Source: Chinchilla lanigera
Lineage: Eukaryota; Chordata; Mammalia; Rodentia; Chinchillidae
DNA: 64,000 bases
Assembly (NCBI RefSeq): GCF_000276665.1
Contig: NW_004955447.1
Location: 14,811,260-14,875,259, forward strand
Direction: 5' to 3'
This document shows, piece after piece, positions 22,670 through 33,440 of this stretch. Numbering within the stretch: the stretch's first letter is position 1; every line of letters starts with the position of its first letter. The position numbers were made by a program, and so were the translations under genes. The notes under the pieces are model-generated. The model was not told the origin of the DNA, searched no databases, and saw nothing but the letters and a program-made list of their open reading frames with translations.

Positions 22670-23210
22670 GATCTCTGAGGTGACTTCAGTGTAGACCACA
22701 GCCATCACCCGACACCAGCACCCACCTGGTGGCAGCAACCCCATGGTGCAGTTCATTCCGGGGACCTAAACAGCTATGGAGGGTTAGTTTTAGGCCTGAA
22801 CCTGGAAAGGAGGCGCAAATCTGCACACACTGAATGCCTAAATCCTTACAAAAAAGCCAGTTCATACAAAGTCCTGATGCTTTTGTCTTTGTTTTCTCAG
22901 CATGAATCAAATAATTACCTAATGAAAATCATAACACAAGTTTTACCACTAAGTAAACAGCAATACTGTTAAGATTTTTAAAACTAGATCCCCAAAATAA
23001 CTCTGCTTGATCTACCTTCTTAGTGAAGAATCAATAGTAGTAGTTCAAAAACCTTTACCTCAAAAATCCTTTTTTCTTGAGTCAAACAGTATCAGTCCTT
23101 ATAGCCAAGTTTATTGTTTATGTTAAATTACCTTTAGTGCTTTTGTGTCTGTCATAGAATATGGTCTTTGATTTTTTTTTTTTTTAAATGTGGAGAGACT
23201 ATTGTATGTG
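22670..23210. other. No recognisable feature
   Basis: Mixed sequence ending in a T-run near 23170-23186. No gene or repeat is recognised. Confidence 0.3.
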
Positions 23211-23214
23211 AGAG

Positions 23215-23870
23215 GTTCAGATATTTTTTGAGGACTGTTTTATTTTTTAATTTTTTTTTTATTTTAAAGAGAGTAGTAAATAAGAAATAAACAAAGAAAT
23301 AGAACAGTAGCAGCATACCAGTATCACAAACATAAACAAATCAGACCAAGAACATTCAAAGTGATACAGGGTCTCAAGATAAAATAATACAAATCAACAG
23401 TGGTTGTTACATTACATATCGCTATCCTCAACTACACTGCTCAGATTACCAGATGTAAGAATGAAAGATTGCTCAAACCATTATAGGGAATAAGAAAATA
23501 ATTCTTCGATAAAACAGTAGAGATAACACAGAGTTTCACCAGACAAGAGGGTAAGAGTTCACCATTGTAATTCCATTGCACATTGTTACCTTCAAATCAG
23601 TTGCTCAGACCACCAGACACAAGCATGCACAATCAGAATATAAAAAATTGTAATCATTAACTGTTCATTTCAATACACCATCAGACATCAGCAAGTTATC
23701 ACAGCTATTCATATGTATATTTATATTTTGCGTTCCTTCTTTCTTTTTTCTTCTTTCCCTCATCCCAGTCATTCCTTCCTTTGAGCAATTTCTTTCCCTT
23801 TCCTATCATCTATTATACATTGAGGAATGTTTTATAACCTATTTGAACCATTTATGCATTTCATAAAAAA
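23215..23870 (-). mobile_element. L1 3'UTR (rodent L1 lineage)
   Basis: On the plus strand this begins with T-runs (reversed A-tail). The body shares segments with 50510-50940, for example 'tgctcagattaccagatgta' here versus 'tgctcagattacacgatata' there, and a pyrimidine-rich block 'ttctttcttttttcttcttt' versus the equivalent at 50810. The shared block adjoins a clear L1 ORF2 end at 50940-51260, which identifies this copy as an L1 3' end. Confidence 0.7.
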
Positions 23871-25045
23871 AAAAAATCAAAAGTGAAGCACCTTCTTAAC
23901 TGTCTTTCAGTGTGGTTATAGGCCAAAATATCAGCAAATGATCCAACCACCCTTATCAAGAAGCACTTACAATGATGGAATGATGGATCTGCCCAGCAAA
24001 CAAATTAATAACACCAAGCACTGGGCTGAAAAATTCCAGAATCAGCAGACACAAAGGATTTCTTTGCATATAGAGAGAACCGCGAACTCTTCATCTGAAG
24101 CGAAGTCCTGCAATCAATCCTCTTCGGGTGTCCCAGTCACATTTTACAGACAATGAGAAGAAATAAATTTGAATCATCTGGTATTTTATGGTCTCTCAAT
24201 CCAGACAGTTTGGGTTAAAATCACACCCTGGTCCACTTACAATTTTAATAGGCCTGTATTTTTCCAGTGTTACTTAACTTTCAGCCCTTTCCATATCAAA
24301 CACACACACTCCAGGAAATACAAGATGGGACAACTCCCATCTTATTTTGCTCCAATTCTTTAGCACCTGCCTGTACTTCAATCTCTTCCACTGAGAAGAA
24401 ACACTAAAGATCCCCCTCTCCCACCTATTGTGATACCAAGGACACTGAGACAGAAGAGCCTCTTTGTGCACACAAAGCCTACAGACAGCTCCAATCGGTG
24501 CTGCCTTGGAGCTGGCTCTCTGGCTCTCCGGAGCAAGGCAGAGATGTAATGAGGCTCTGCAGACTGAAGGTCACAACGGCGCGCTGAGTAACAGCGTCTC
24601 CGGGGAGAAGCACACTACTCCTGAAGAAGAGCGGCACATGGCTCAGAGGCAACGGAGACGCTGCCAACAGGAGAGACCAGGCGGGCAGGGATGGCGCTTC
24701 ACAAAGCCAGTCACACACACTCAGGTATCTCTCTACGAGGCCTTAAGGTCAACAGGAGCTGCGCTATGGGGAAGGTGCCTGTTCACAGGGAGGAGGGTAC
24801 TCTCATCTCTTCTCTTCCAAAACACTGTCTCTGACTTCTGCCTCTGCCTCCAAAAATACCAGCCACTTTTCACATCATATATTAGGGCAAAGGAAGAGAA
24901 AAAAAGCAAATTCTAGAAAAATAAATACACTAACAAAGAATTTTAGTCTCTTTATACCAGAAATGCCAAGTGTTTTTCTCCTGTGGACTCCTGTCACTTT
25001 CAGGTGAGTGAATGAATGCATACACATGCATCTCTCTTCATTGTA
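23871..25045. other. No recognisable gene or repeat
   Basis: Contains a 150-codon plus-strand frame (24464-24916) and a 72-codon one (23938-24156). Neither has a recognisable motif, signal peptide or membrane segment, and both strands are open around 24480-24720. Confidence 0.35.
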
Positions 25046-25047
25046 CA

Positions 25048-25255
25048 ACTTTTTTTCTTTTTTTGCGTATTAGGGATTGAACTCAGGACCTTTGACTTGA
25101 GCTCTATGTCTAGCCCTTTTTGTTTGTTTGTTTGGTTTCATTTTGTTTTGAGACATGGTCTCCCTGAGTTCCTAAGTGGCTCAAACTTGCAACCCTCCTG
25201 CCTCAGCCTTGCAGCGCATGGGAATTGCAGGCATACACCACCACGCCCAGTTCAC
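25048..25255 (-). mobile_element. B1-dID composite SINE
   Basis: Read on the minus strand, a B1 monomer (reversed 'agacatggtctccctgagtt' to 'catacaccaccacgcccagt') is followed directly by an ID-like part (reversed 'gtattagggattgaactcag', 'agctctatgtctagccc'). The junction and order fit the B1-dID dimer described in several non-muroid rodents. It is diverged, with no clear target-site duplication. Confidence 0.75.
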
Positions 25256-25259
25256 GCCC

Positions 25260-26085
25260 ATTCTTTTCCTCACTACATTCCAGAACTTACTGTGAGATAT
25301 AAACGGGGGTAAACCAATTCTTCACGATGATACAAACCAAACTCACATAGATAATATAACTGATTTAGGCAAAGATTATATGTGTGGATGCAATTAAAAT
25401 TCTTGGATGGAAGTGATTTTTACACAGAGACTCAAGATATTCAAATGGTATTCATATGGTCTCAAGACATCTACTACATTCTGTACTACCAAGTCTTCCA
25501 TTCCCCAAACTCAGACTTGACTGAGTACAGCACTGATATTCTAACTAAATACTACCTTGGTTAATAGACAGCAACTCTGTTGGACAGCTGCAAACTTGTC
25601 TGTTTTCAAAGACACAATGTATCAGCCAATACACATTCAGCATCTCCTGATAATTACGCGGGAATCAGAAGCACCTTTGTACCTCCCAGGCCTCTTTATT
25701 ATCAGCATGAAAATAAGACATGAAGGAGTCACAGCACAGAGAGGTTCCTGAGTGGCACAGTGGACTGTGAAGCTGGTCCTTATGCTTGCTGCTTCCTTGT
25801 AGCCAATGATTCCACTTAAAGAAGTTACAGCCCACAACTGTTCTACTACCCTCTCCTAACCTTTCCAGAAAATAAAGTTACCTTCCTCAGCCAAAGGTAG
25901 GGAAAGACAACATAGAAAATTCCACTAGACAAATGACCATGCTTCTTCAACAAATGGTAAGGAAGAAAGAGGAGAGAAACTGTTTATTGCTAAAAGAAAA
26001 TAAAGAAATACATTAACCAAATGCAGTATAAGATCCTTCTTCAGAAACTGATGCGAAGTATAAAAGGTATTTATGAAGCAAGAAA
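25260..26085. other. No recognisable feature
   Basis: Unique-looking sequence with only short incidental frames. Confidence 0.35.
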
Positions 26086-26089
26086 ATTG

Positions 26090-26395
26090 GAACACTACCT
26101 AGATATTAGATATTAAGGAATTTCTGTTAACTTTGTGAGACAATATAATTGTGATTAAATTTTTAAGAATCCGCTTCAGACAAGATGCATATTGAAGAAC
26201 TCACAAAGTCATATGATGTCTGGAATTTGCTTTAAAATATTCTAGCAGGGGCTCTAGTGGAGGGATATAGCTGAAACAAGGTTGGTCATGCATTGGTAAT
26301 TGTCTAATCTGGGTGATGGTTTTGCTGAGGTTAATCTGTCCTAGTTCTGTACATTTTGAAAATTTCCACCGAGAAACTGTTTCAAAGTAAAAAAA
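26090..26395 (+). mobile_element. Old retroelement 3' end (L1M-like 3'UTR)
   Basis: 'ttctgttaactttgtgagac', 'atgatgtctggaatttgctt', 'gtggagggatatagctgaaa' and 'atctgggtgatggttttgct' follow the order of a well-known dispersed mammalian 3' end with an A-rich terminus. The class assignment to L1M is from memory and tentative. Confidence 0.5.
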
Positions 26396-26689
26396 AGCCT
26401 TATTAGTAACAGATATGGAGAAAGTATATTAGTTGGGATATATGTCCATTCAGATTATATATATATATAAATTGTTGACTGACTGCCTGGTAGGTTCCAG
26501 TGTCTCTCGAACTTGGTAAGCAAGGATCCTTTTAAGGACCATGGAGAGTGCCAGAGCTAACTAGTTTCTGGAGCCAAATGGCTCTGACGGCAGTCCCAGC
26601 TTTGCCACCTACCAGCAGAATAATATGGGGGAAACAGCTTGACCCCTCTGTGTCTCCATCTGATCTTCGATAAAATGAAAAGAAGAGTA

Positions 26690-27300
26690 TTTATATGCTG
26701 CGGATTGAATTGTGTCCCCTCTCCACAAAACATGTTGAAACACTAGCCTCCAATGTGACTGCGGGTGAAGCCTCATCAGGGAGTAAGACAGACCGCGGCG
26801 CACCTTGTGAGGACACAACAGAAGGTAGCTCTCTGCAGCCCAGAAGAGAGCCCACACAGCAACTCAGCTGGCCAGCACCTTCAACTCAGGCCTCCAGAAC
26901 TATGAAAAACAGATGTCTGCAGAAGCAGAGTAGAACAGAGTTCACCAGAGGCTAGAAGGAAGGAAAGATGTGGTAAAGAGAGGGTGTATAGCAGGTACCA
27001 AAATACAGTTGGATGGAGAAGGTAGTTTCAGTGTTCTGTACAGCACAACAGGGTAACTAATGTGGAAGTTCTCAACACATAGAGAGGATCATATGTGAGG
27101 AAATGGACATGATGGAAATGCTAATTATCCTGGCTTGATCACAACACAATGTACACATGTATGAAATTCTGCTGTAGTCCATAAGTAATTACAAATGTGT
27201 CAATTAACGTGAAATATTATGCATGAAATAAACAAGTATCTTGTCCAAGCCACCCAACGTATGGTATTTTGTTATAGCAGTCAAAACAGACTAACACGCT
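26690..27300 (+). mobile_element. ERVL-MaLR LTR (MLT1-like), split by an L1M 3' end
   Basis: The 5' part (26690-26925) runs 'attgaattgtgtcccctctc', 'cctccaatgtgactgcgggt' and 'caggcctccagaactatgaa'. The 3' part (about 27236-27300) resumes with 'caagccacccaacgtatggt', 'attttgttatagcagtcaaa' and 'acagactaacacg', the expected LTR terminus. The two halves are the collinear remainder of one solitary LTR. Confidence 0.75.
26925..27235 (+). mobile_element. L1M 3' end nested in MaLR LTR
   Basis: 'agagttcaccagaggctaga', 'gtaccaaaatacagttggat', 'cagcacaacagggtaactaa', 'ctaattatcctggcttgatc' and 'caatgtacacatgtatgaaa' match an L1MA/L1MB-type 3'UTR in order. It interrupts the flanking LTR between its 'cctccagaact' and 'caagccaccca' landmarks. 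Confidence 0.75.
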
Positions 27301-27319
27301 ACCTCAGCAGATCCACATA

Positions 27320-27385
27320 TAGTACTTGAGGTGGTGTGCCTCACACACAGTACGCACTCCACAGGCATTAGCTATTATTACTAAT
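27320..27385 (+). mobile_element. MIR SINE 3' fragment
   Basis: 'gtgtgcctcacacacagtac' followed by 'ggcattagctattattacta' is a MIR 3' end. Confidence 0.5.
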
Positions 27386-28285
27386 GGTCATCAGTTGATT
27401 ATATAAAAGGAAATCTGTGATTTATACTCCACTGTCATTTAAAATACACAACTGTCTTACTTTGATAGTGATCCACTTTGAAAGCCAACACTTTAATGTC
27501 ATCCAGATTTCTTAAAATTTGATGGCTGTGGCATTTGGCTATGACACATCTATGCTTATAACAATCTGAAGAAACATTATGTTCTTTCATATTAATTGAC
27601 AAAGAACATACAAGATGCAGAACAGAAGAAGTCACCTCAGCTGCCCTTTAGTGAGTCAATATATTTGAAAAGTCATTTTGTTCTCAAGCAATATATCCCT
27701 GACATTCATCTATGGATATAAGGGCAACCACAACCAAGGCCAGAAAACGCAAATGACGTTAACTCACCCATAACTCCTCCTACTATTGAGATTTTGAGAT
27801 ATAATAAAGCTATGACATAAAAATGAAGGAAACCCTTATCCCCTTTCTTGGCAATTGAGGCTTTTGCAAAACGGCTGATGGTACTGAGGACCAGGCATGA
27901 AAGCAGGAAGAGAAGGTAGGGGTCAGTGTTGGAGGCACACAGGGACACTGAATCCACAGAACAAGCCCAGCCCACCCTAAGGATAAGCACAGGGCACGTT
28001 CACCAGTGTAGCTCACCACAAGTGGAAATTAAATGAAAGAGAAAAAAATTTAAAAACAGTAACTCAAGACTGCAGTCAAAAGTGTACCATGTGCAGGGCA
28101 GTGTGAACGTTCTGTTTCACACACTACTGTCCTCGGTATCATTCGTTCTGAGATGAATCATTTAGTGGCATTAAGAAAAGCCAAGACCCCAGTGATAAGA
28201 TCTTTATGCTGTACTCCGGCTATGAGAGGCAAGGACTGACAAATGCCTCTGTCACTTTACGGCATCACATGCTTTACGTCACACT
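27386..28285. other. No recognisable feature
   Basis: A minus-strand frame at 27706-27990 (94 codons) has two hydrophobic stretches and could be mistaken for a membrane-protein exon. I found no convincing splice sites or homologue. Confidence 0.3.
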
Positions 28286-28289
28286 TTTT

Positions 28290-28946
28290 ATCTGTTTTAT
28301 TTCTTATTGGTACATTTTGTAGCACCTAATGATTACATTCATCAATGTACATAACACATCTTAATTCTTCTGTATCCCCTTCCGCTCACCTTTTTCCCCT
28401 TCCTTCCATCTCTGGCCTCTTCCCTTTTTGCAAAAGATCTATTTCCTATTATCTACATTTTGCTGTTTATGTATAGTTTGGGTCGCTCATATAAGAGAAA
28501 CCATCTGATATTTAAGCTTGCGTGTCTGATTCATTTCCCTTAACATTATAGTCTCAAAGTGCACCTGTTTTCCTACAAGTGACTCAGCTCTACCCTTTAC
28601 AGTAGGGCTGTATTCCATTGTGTACAAATGCTACATTTTCCTTATCCAATCATCTGTTGATGGACACACAGGCCACTTCCAAGATTTACCTGTTATAAAC
28701 GGTGATGCTCTAAACACGGTATGCATGTATCACTGTAATAGGGTATTTTTAATTCTCTCAGGAAGATACTTAGAAGAGTAGTATCTGGGTCAAATGTAAT
28801 TTCTGTCTTCAGTTTTTTGAGGAATCTCTACACTGATTTTCACAATGTTTGTACCCATTTACATTCTCATCAATAATGTAGAAGGGTTCATTTTTCCTAA
28901 CAGCCTCACCAGAATTTGTTATTATTTTTCTGTGAATCCCACATAT
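28290..28946 (-). mobile_element. L1 3' end (ORF2 C-terminus and 3'UTR)
   Basis: Reversed L1 landmarks: 'agggctgtattccattgtgt', 'ccaatcatctgttgatggac', 'aagatttacctgttataaac' and 'cagttttttgaggaatctct'. A pyrimidine-rich reversed 3'UTR occupies 28290-28440. Copies of the same subfamily occur at 30740-31255 and 40790-41395. The RPS24 retrocopy inserted at its upstream side. Confidence 0.88.
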
Positions 28947-29451
28947 GTTTGAAGTTTTTAGTTTACTAACCCTCTCATGAAGAAGTCACAGCCAGCACAG
29001 ACAGGCACCGCACAATCTCCGCTCCTTCAGCTTTTCACCAGCACCAACGCTGGGCTCTGTGCTGCCCCTGACTTTCCTCACTCTGTTCTTGTGTTCCTCC
29101 TACTGCCTTCTCGAGGTCTTTTTCTTCTCATACAGGCCGTGTCTTGCAAGTCCATGTTTGGGTTCATTTTTCTTCACATAATCCAGGGACTCGTAAATCA
29201 TGCCACTATCTTGCCACCTCCAAAATGGGTTCTGAATTCAAACACAAAAATGACGTCTCTGGTGCCGTCTTGTACATTCTGGCCAGTTTTTCCCGAATTT
29301 CTGTCTCAGTACTGTTGCTTTCCTAGGGTGAAGGATATCAATGACCATCTGTTTCCTCTGAAGGAGTGGGTTGGTCATGAACTTCCGGGTCCACATAGTC
29401 ACCATGTCATTCATGATGGCAACAGATCCTCAGGCAGCCAGGTAGAAAAGC
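28947..29451 (-). pseudogene. RPS24: RPS24 processed pseudogene
   Basis: The minus strand carries an intronless copy of ribosomal protein S24 mRNA. The leader starts at 29450 with an oligopyrimidine CTTTTCTACC and reaches the start codon at 29412-29414. The frame opens [20 protein letters not shown], versus MNDTVTIRTRKF in the parent. A one-base deletion near 29301-29315 shifts the frame. The following frame still reads [15 protein letters not shown] and [20 protein letters not shown], with a deletion in the GGKTTGF block, a TAG at 29100-29102 and loss of the normal stop after KLKE near 29023. The 3'UTR end (AGTAAACTAAAAACTTC in place of AATAAACTAAAAACTTC) is kept at 28951-28970. Flanks atcccacatat at 28936-28946 and 29452-29462 are a perfect 11-bp target-site duplication. 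It is not translatable into S24. The 170-codon plus-strand frame here is its shadow. Confidence 0.96.
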
Positions 29452-29464
29452 ATCCCACATATTT

Positions 29465-29905
29465 TAAAAAGGATAGACAAGTCAAATAACTGCTTTTACA
29501 AAATAAAAATGAAGTAAGACTCAAATTCCAAATTTCTGGCATTAATGCTAACAAATCATCGTTCATATATGAATGTTAATAACCATGCTGCTAGTTACTA
29601 TGGCACAGTATCTTATTTTCACATTAACTTCTAAGATTCTTCAGGTAAGACAGTAAATTAGAGCTTCACAATTAGAGTTGAAAGAGCACTTTATTAGCCT
29701 CAAGACTTTTAAACAGATCAATGATGTATTCTAAGACGGAGTGATTTGTATGAACCGATGCTGCTGAAAAGGGTTTTCTAAAATTATTTGAGTGATGCTT
29801 ATCAGTAGAGTGCAATGTGGCACCTTCTTAGAAAATTAAACCATACCTTACTACCACATTGGCATAGTTTCCAGTTTTACAATTATGTGAATCATTCTTT
29901 TATCA
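29465..29905. other. No recognisable feature
   Basis: AT-rich sequence, possibly old repeat. Nothing is assignable. Confidence 0.3.
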
Positions 29906-29909
29906 GCAA

Positions 29910-30090
29910 ACATTAATAAGCGTTTGCTCTGTGGCTGGCACTGTGGTTGTCATTGCTGGTTTAAAGACATACAGGACCAGAGTCTCTGCTGATCACTGGG
30001 ATAAAAAATATAAACAAATAACTATGAAATGTGACCAGTGAGATCACAGAGATATATATCAAGTGCTAGAGGAGCACAAAGCAGTAGTTC
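29910..30090 (-). mobile_element. L2 LINE 3' fragment
   Basis: Reversed L2 end: 'ctgtggctggcactgtggtt', 'aaagacatacaggaccagag', 'taaacaaataactatgaaat' and 'tatatcaagtgctagaggag'. Confidence 0.6.
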
Positions 30091-30399
30091 AAAGTCAGGT
30101 TTAAATCTCAGCTACTTTGAAATCAAGTCAGAAGTCTGGTGTTACGGCAGAATTAAATATATAACCAGTGAAAGTTGATTTAGAATAGATTTTTTTTGCA
30201 TCCAAGCAGTCTGCTAATTCTGAAATAGTTTCATCTTCATGGGGCTTACTTATGAAGTGTGACTGAAATATACAGTGAATGATTAAATTTTTTAAAAAGT
30301 ACTGCAGTGAAAGACATTAATCCCCCCGAAGTATTCAGCCTCACTTCAAACACACTTATCATCCTTGCAACTTTCTGAAACAGTTCTGGACTCGTCTTT

Positions 30400-30715
30400 T
30401 GTAAGTGACTTTACAGGATGTGATCAAAAACATGGTGAATGGTGCTGCTTCATGTCATGCAATAGGAAGGCAATCTTGTAAGAACATTATGGTGTGTTCT
30501 CCACCTTATTCACCAGACCTGGCACTGTGAGATTTCTGGCTCTTCCTTAGAGTCAAAATGACCACAAAAGAGAGTATTTTGAATTGATTCCGTACACCAA
30601 GGCAGTCACGAGTGCACAGCTAAAGACACAAAAGGGGACTTCAGAGCTGACTCAGAAAGCAGGACAATGAGGTGTGTTCAAAGCGAGCAGGAGTATTCTG
30701 AGGGGGTTTAATAAC
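30400..30715 (+). mobile_element. Mariner-type transposase C-terminal relic
   Basis: In one frame from about 30440 the sequence reads VNGAASCHAIGRQ, the counterpart of the HDNAPxH block, then SPPYSPDLAL, a TGA (30528-30530) where the family has Cys or Ser, and DFWLFLRVKM. SPDLAPxDF is the third catalytic-Asp block of mariner transposases (DD34D). After a frameshift near 30580 it continues DSVHQGSHECTAKDTKGDF, then RCVQSEQEYSEGV and TAA (30709-30711), matching the family's C-terminal 'KCV.S.GEYFEGD' ending. The second-block Asp appears replaced by Asn. Terminal inverted repeats are not identified. It is a dead, ancient cut-and-paste element. Confidence 0.85.
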
Positions 30716-30739
30716 AATGTGTCTTTTGCTGTAATAAAT

Positions 30740-31255
30740 TTCCATTTTGATTTTTTTATTTTTATTTTTTATTACTACACGTTTGCAGCACAAAATGATT
30801 ACATTCCTTGTGGGGAGCTGGGACACATAGCACATCTCAATTCTTTTATCATCCCCTCCTCCTCCCATCTCCCCACTCTGTCTTTGATTCCCTTTCCATG
30901 TGAAGAAAATCTATCTCCCCATATCTTAATCTCTACCTTTTATTTTGCTCTTTATACTTTGGGTTTCTCCCGTAAGAGAAAACATGTGATTTTTAAGTTC
31001 ATGTGTCTGGTTTATTTCACTTAACGCTACGGTCTCAAGGTGCATCCATTTTTGTACACGACTCAAGTTTATCCTCCCACATGGCAGAGCAGTGCTCCAC
31101 TGTGTGTGAACACCACGTTTTCTCTTTCCTCTCATCTGATGGGGCATATAGGCCACTTCTAAGATTTAGCTGTTATGAACGGTGCTGCAATAAACATGGG
31201 TGTACGCATGTACCACTATAATATGATGTCTTTAATTCTTTCAGGTGTAATGAAT
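30740..31255 (-). mobile_element. L1 3' end
   Basis: Reversed landmarks 'gcagagcagtgctccactgt', 'tctaagatttagctgttatg', 'aacggtgctgcaataaacat', with a pyrimidine-rich reversed 3'UTR at 30840-30920. It is collinear with 28290-28946. It abuts the mariner relic. Confidence 0.85.
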
Positions 31256-31259
31256 TTTT

Positions 31260-31727
31260 AAAAATTTAAACATATTTTTGGATCATATCTCATTTCATCA
31301 CAAAACCCTGAAACAAAGCATTTTAGATGACCAACTAGTACAAGTCGCAGTTAAGCGCACAGTCACCACGGGACGGTGGGAACGGAAGAGAACGGACGCC
31401 TTGCTTTGGGGAACAGCACAGACAGCAACGCTTCTTTTTTTTTTATTTTTTACAGAGAGCAATGCTATTAATAAACTATGGAACAGAGGAAAGCAGAGAC
31501 GATGAGAAACTTTTCTAAATTTTATCTTTCAGCACACTGTGCATGAGATGCCTGTGACACAACAATACGTAGGTGCCTGGCGGAAACTAGAAATGCAGGG
31601 CGCAGTCACAAGGAGCGGGCTTGCTACTATAGTTTCCGAAGTCACCAGGTGCAAGATGAGGGCTGAAGTCATCAGGCTGCATGAAATCTGCTAGGGAGAG
31701 TATGTAGGAGCGGAAGAGAAACAATCA
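31260..31727. other. No recognisable feature
   Basis: Mixed composition, with a GC-richer patch near 31340-31420. Nothing is recognised. Confidence 0.3.
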
Positions 31728-31741
31728 AGAATGGAACTTTA

Positions 31742-31834
31742 GGGCTGGGGATTTAGCTCAGCGGCAAAAGCGCCTGCCTGGCAAGCGCAAGGTCGTGAGT
31801 TTGGTTCCCGGTTCCGGAGGGAAAAAAAAAAAAA
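31742..31834 (+). mobile_element. ID-like SINE with target-site duplication
   Basis: 'gggctggggatttagctcag', 'cggcaaaagcgcctgcctgg', 'caagcgcaaggtcgtgagtt', 'tggttcccggttccgg' and an A-tail of about 13. The flanks agaat(g/a)gaacttta at 31728-31741 and 31835-31848 are a 14-bp duplication with one mismatch. It is one of the youngest copies. Confidence 0.95.
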
Positions 31835-31944
31835 AGAATAGAACTTTATTACATATTCTTTTGTATTTTCCTTAAAAGTGTACGTTTTCATAAAAAATGT
31901 AAAATTTCCCAAACTACAGGTCCCCACCTCTTACTTCTTTTGTT

Positions 31945-32250
31945 GAGAGTAGTGGTGAAGATCATGGGCTCTGGACATAGGCCTAGATCTGCCACTTAAC
32001 AGATAGGTAATCAAAGGCAAACTACAGAATCTCTCTGGGCCTCCACTTCCTTATCTGTATGATGAGGACAGCACAATAACTACCACATCCGGATCTTCTT
32101 TTCCTGGCTTATGAATTTTGGGGCTTTTTTTGTTTGAGTGATTTTTTTTTTTTTTTAAGAATTAGACGAGATGCCGCATGTAAAGTGCTTAATACAGTGT
32201 CTGTCAAACAGCACACATGCATTATAGGTTTGCTGCTGTGTTGATGATGA
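31945..32250 (+). mobile_element. MIR SINE with a T-rich internal insertion
   Basis: 'gatcatgggctctggacata', 'agatctgccacttaacagat', 'ggcctccacttccttatctg' and 'gatgaggacagcacaataac' form the MIR 5' and core. The 3' end resumes after a T-rich segment (about 32095-32157) with 'agatgccgcatgtaaagtgc' and 'ttaatacagtgtctgtcaaa'. Confidence 0.82.
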
Positions 32251-33095
32251 TGATAAATCCACAGAAAAACTTACTACAATTCCAGCCATAATAAATACAG
32301 GCTTTTATTGTTCTGTATGTTTTTAAAATATATATTCATCTCTCAATGGATAGCACATTTAAAAAGCATTTTGTTGATATGAGTAAAAAATACTTAGGTG
32401 TATAATAAGTACAGACTGAGCATCTTCTCTGCTCATATGAATGTCCTACATAAAAGTACATATGAATGTCCTACATAAAAGAACTGGATTGTGAAATTAA
32501 TGCATTAAAAATGCACTCATACCTTCTCTGTTGACATTAAGCAATAATCTGCCGCCTCTGATCCCTTTAAATTCTGTGTACCCAGGAATAAAAAACAAAA
32601 GAGACCCGTAAGTTTCCTAATCATTCAACACAATAAAGGATGAAAATGTTTAGGGTGAATTAAGAATGTGTTCTCAAAGCTCCTGTAATTTACGGTTCTA
32701 CCACCCAACTCGCTAAGTTGTACTATGGTTGGCTGGCAGCAGGTGAGTCCGTTCCTTCCCGCGGACCTGTAGGCACCTTGATGTCAAACTGTCTTCAGAA
32801 CCCAATCCAAGACTCAGTGCAAGTAAGTAATTGCTACGCATTTCAAAGTGAACGAGTAAATGAATGAACCCCAGAGCGTATGGGACAGGACAGATGTCTC
32901 CGTTCTACCAACAGCATGTGGCTCACATGATTTCTGAAGTCTCTTTTTGCTCAAGTGACCACTAGCGTGTGTCTGACGTAGCTTATCTTAATGGCGCTGC
33001 ATACGTCCCCACTGCCACTAATAATGAAAGTTTGTTAGTATGGATAGAAACAAATGAGTAGGCTACGTTTTAGTAGCATCAGTTTTTATAAAGTA
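32251..33095. other. No recognisable feature apart from a small duplication
   Basis: AT-rich at first, then mixed. No coding or repeat signature apart from the tandem duplication at 32435-32481. Confidence 0.3.
32435..32481. repeat. 25-bp tandem duplication
   Basis: atatgaatgtcctacataaa is repeated in direct succession (32435-32459 and 32460-32481) with no mismatch across the shared 22 bases, so this is a recent slippage event. Confidence 0.92.
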
Positions 33096-33099
33096 CTAT

Positions 33100-33440
33100 T
33101 TTATTAAAATAGTTCTCCCCACTTTATTGTGTTAAAAATACACTTACCATAAAATCCATCATAAGCATTGTAAGTGTACGTTTCAGTGGCATTAAATACA
33201 TTCATAATGTCGTGCAGCCTTCACCACCATCCATCTCTGTAACTCTTTCCATCTTGCAAAACTGAAACTCTGAACCCATCAACAGTACTTCCCATTTTTC
33301 CCCACCCCCAGCCCCTGGCAACTACCATTTTGTCATCTGTTTCCATGAGTCTGATTACTCTGAGTACATTATATCAGTGAAATCATGCAGCATTTTGTCT
33401 CTGAGTCTGGCTTATTTCATTGAGCATATCATCATGGTTC
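33100..33440 (-). mobile_element. L1M 3'UTR fragment
   Basis: Reversed old-L1 landmarks in order: 'cgtttcagtggcattaaata', 'cattcataatgtcgtgcagc', 'cttcaccaccatccatctct', 'cccagcccctggcaactacc' and 'tctggcttatttcattgagc'. Confidence 0.85.

Noticed and set aside
24464..24916. 150-codon plus-strand frame
   Set aside because: No recognisable motif, overlapped by an open minus-strand frame, and no splice or polyadenylation context that I could defend.
27706..27990. Possible membrane-protein exon on the minus strand
   Set aside because: Two hydrophobic runs only; no convincing acceptor/donor pair and no family recognised.
31742..31834. tRNA gene
   Set aside because: A and B boxes are present, but the sequence is an ID SINE with an A-tail and target-site duplication and has no proper cloverleaf or terminator arrangement. 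The same applies to the other ID copies.
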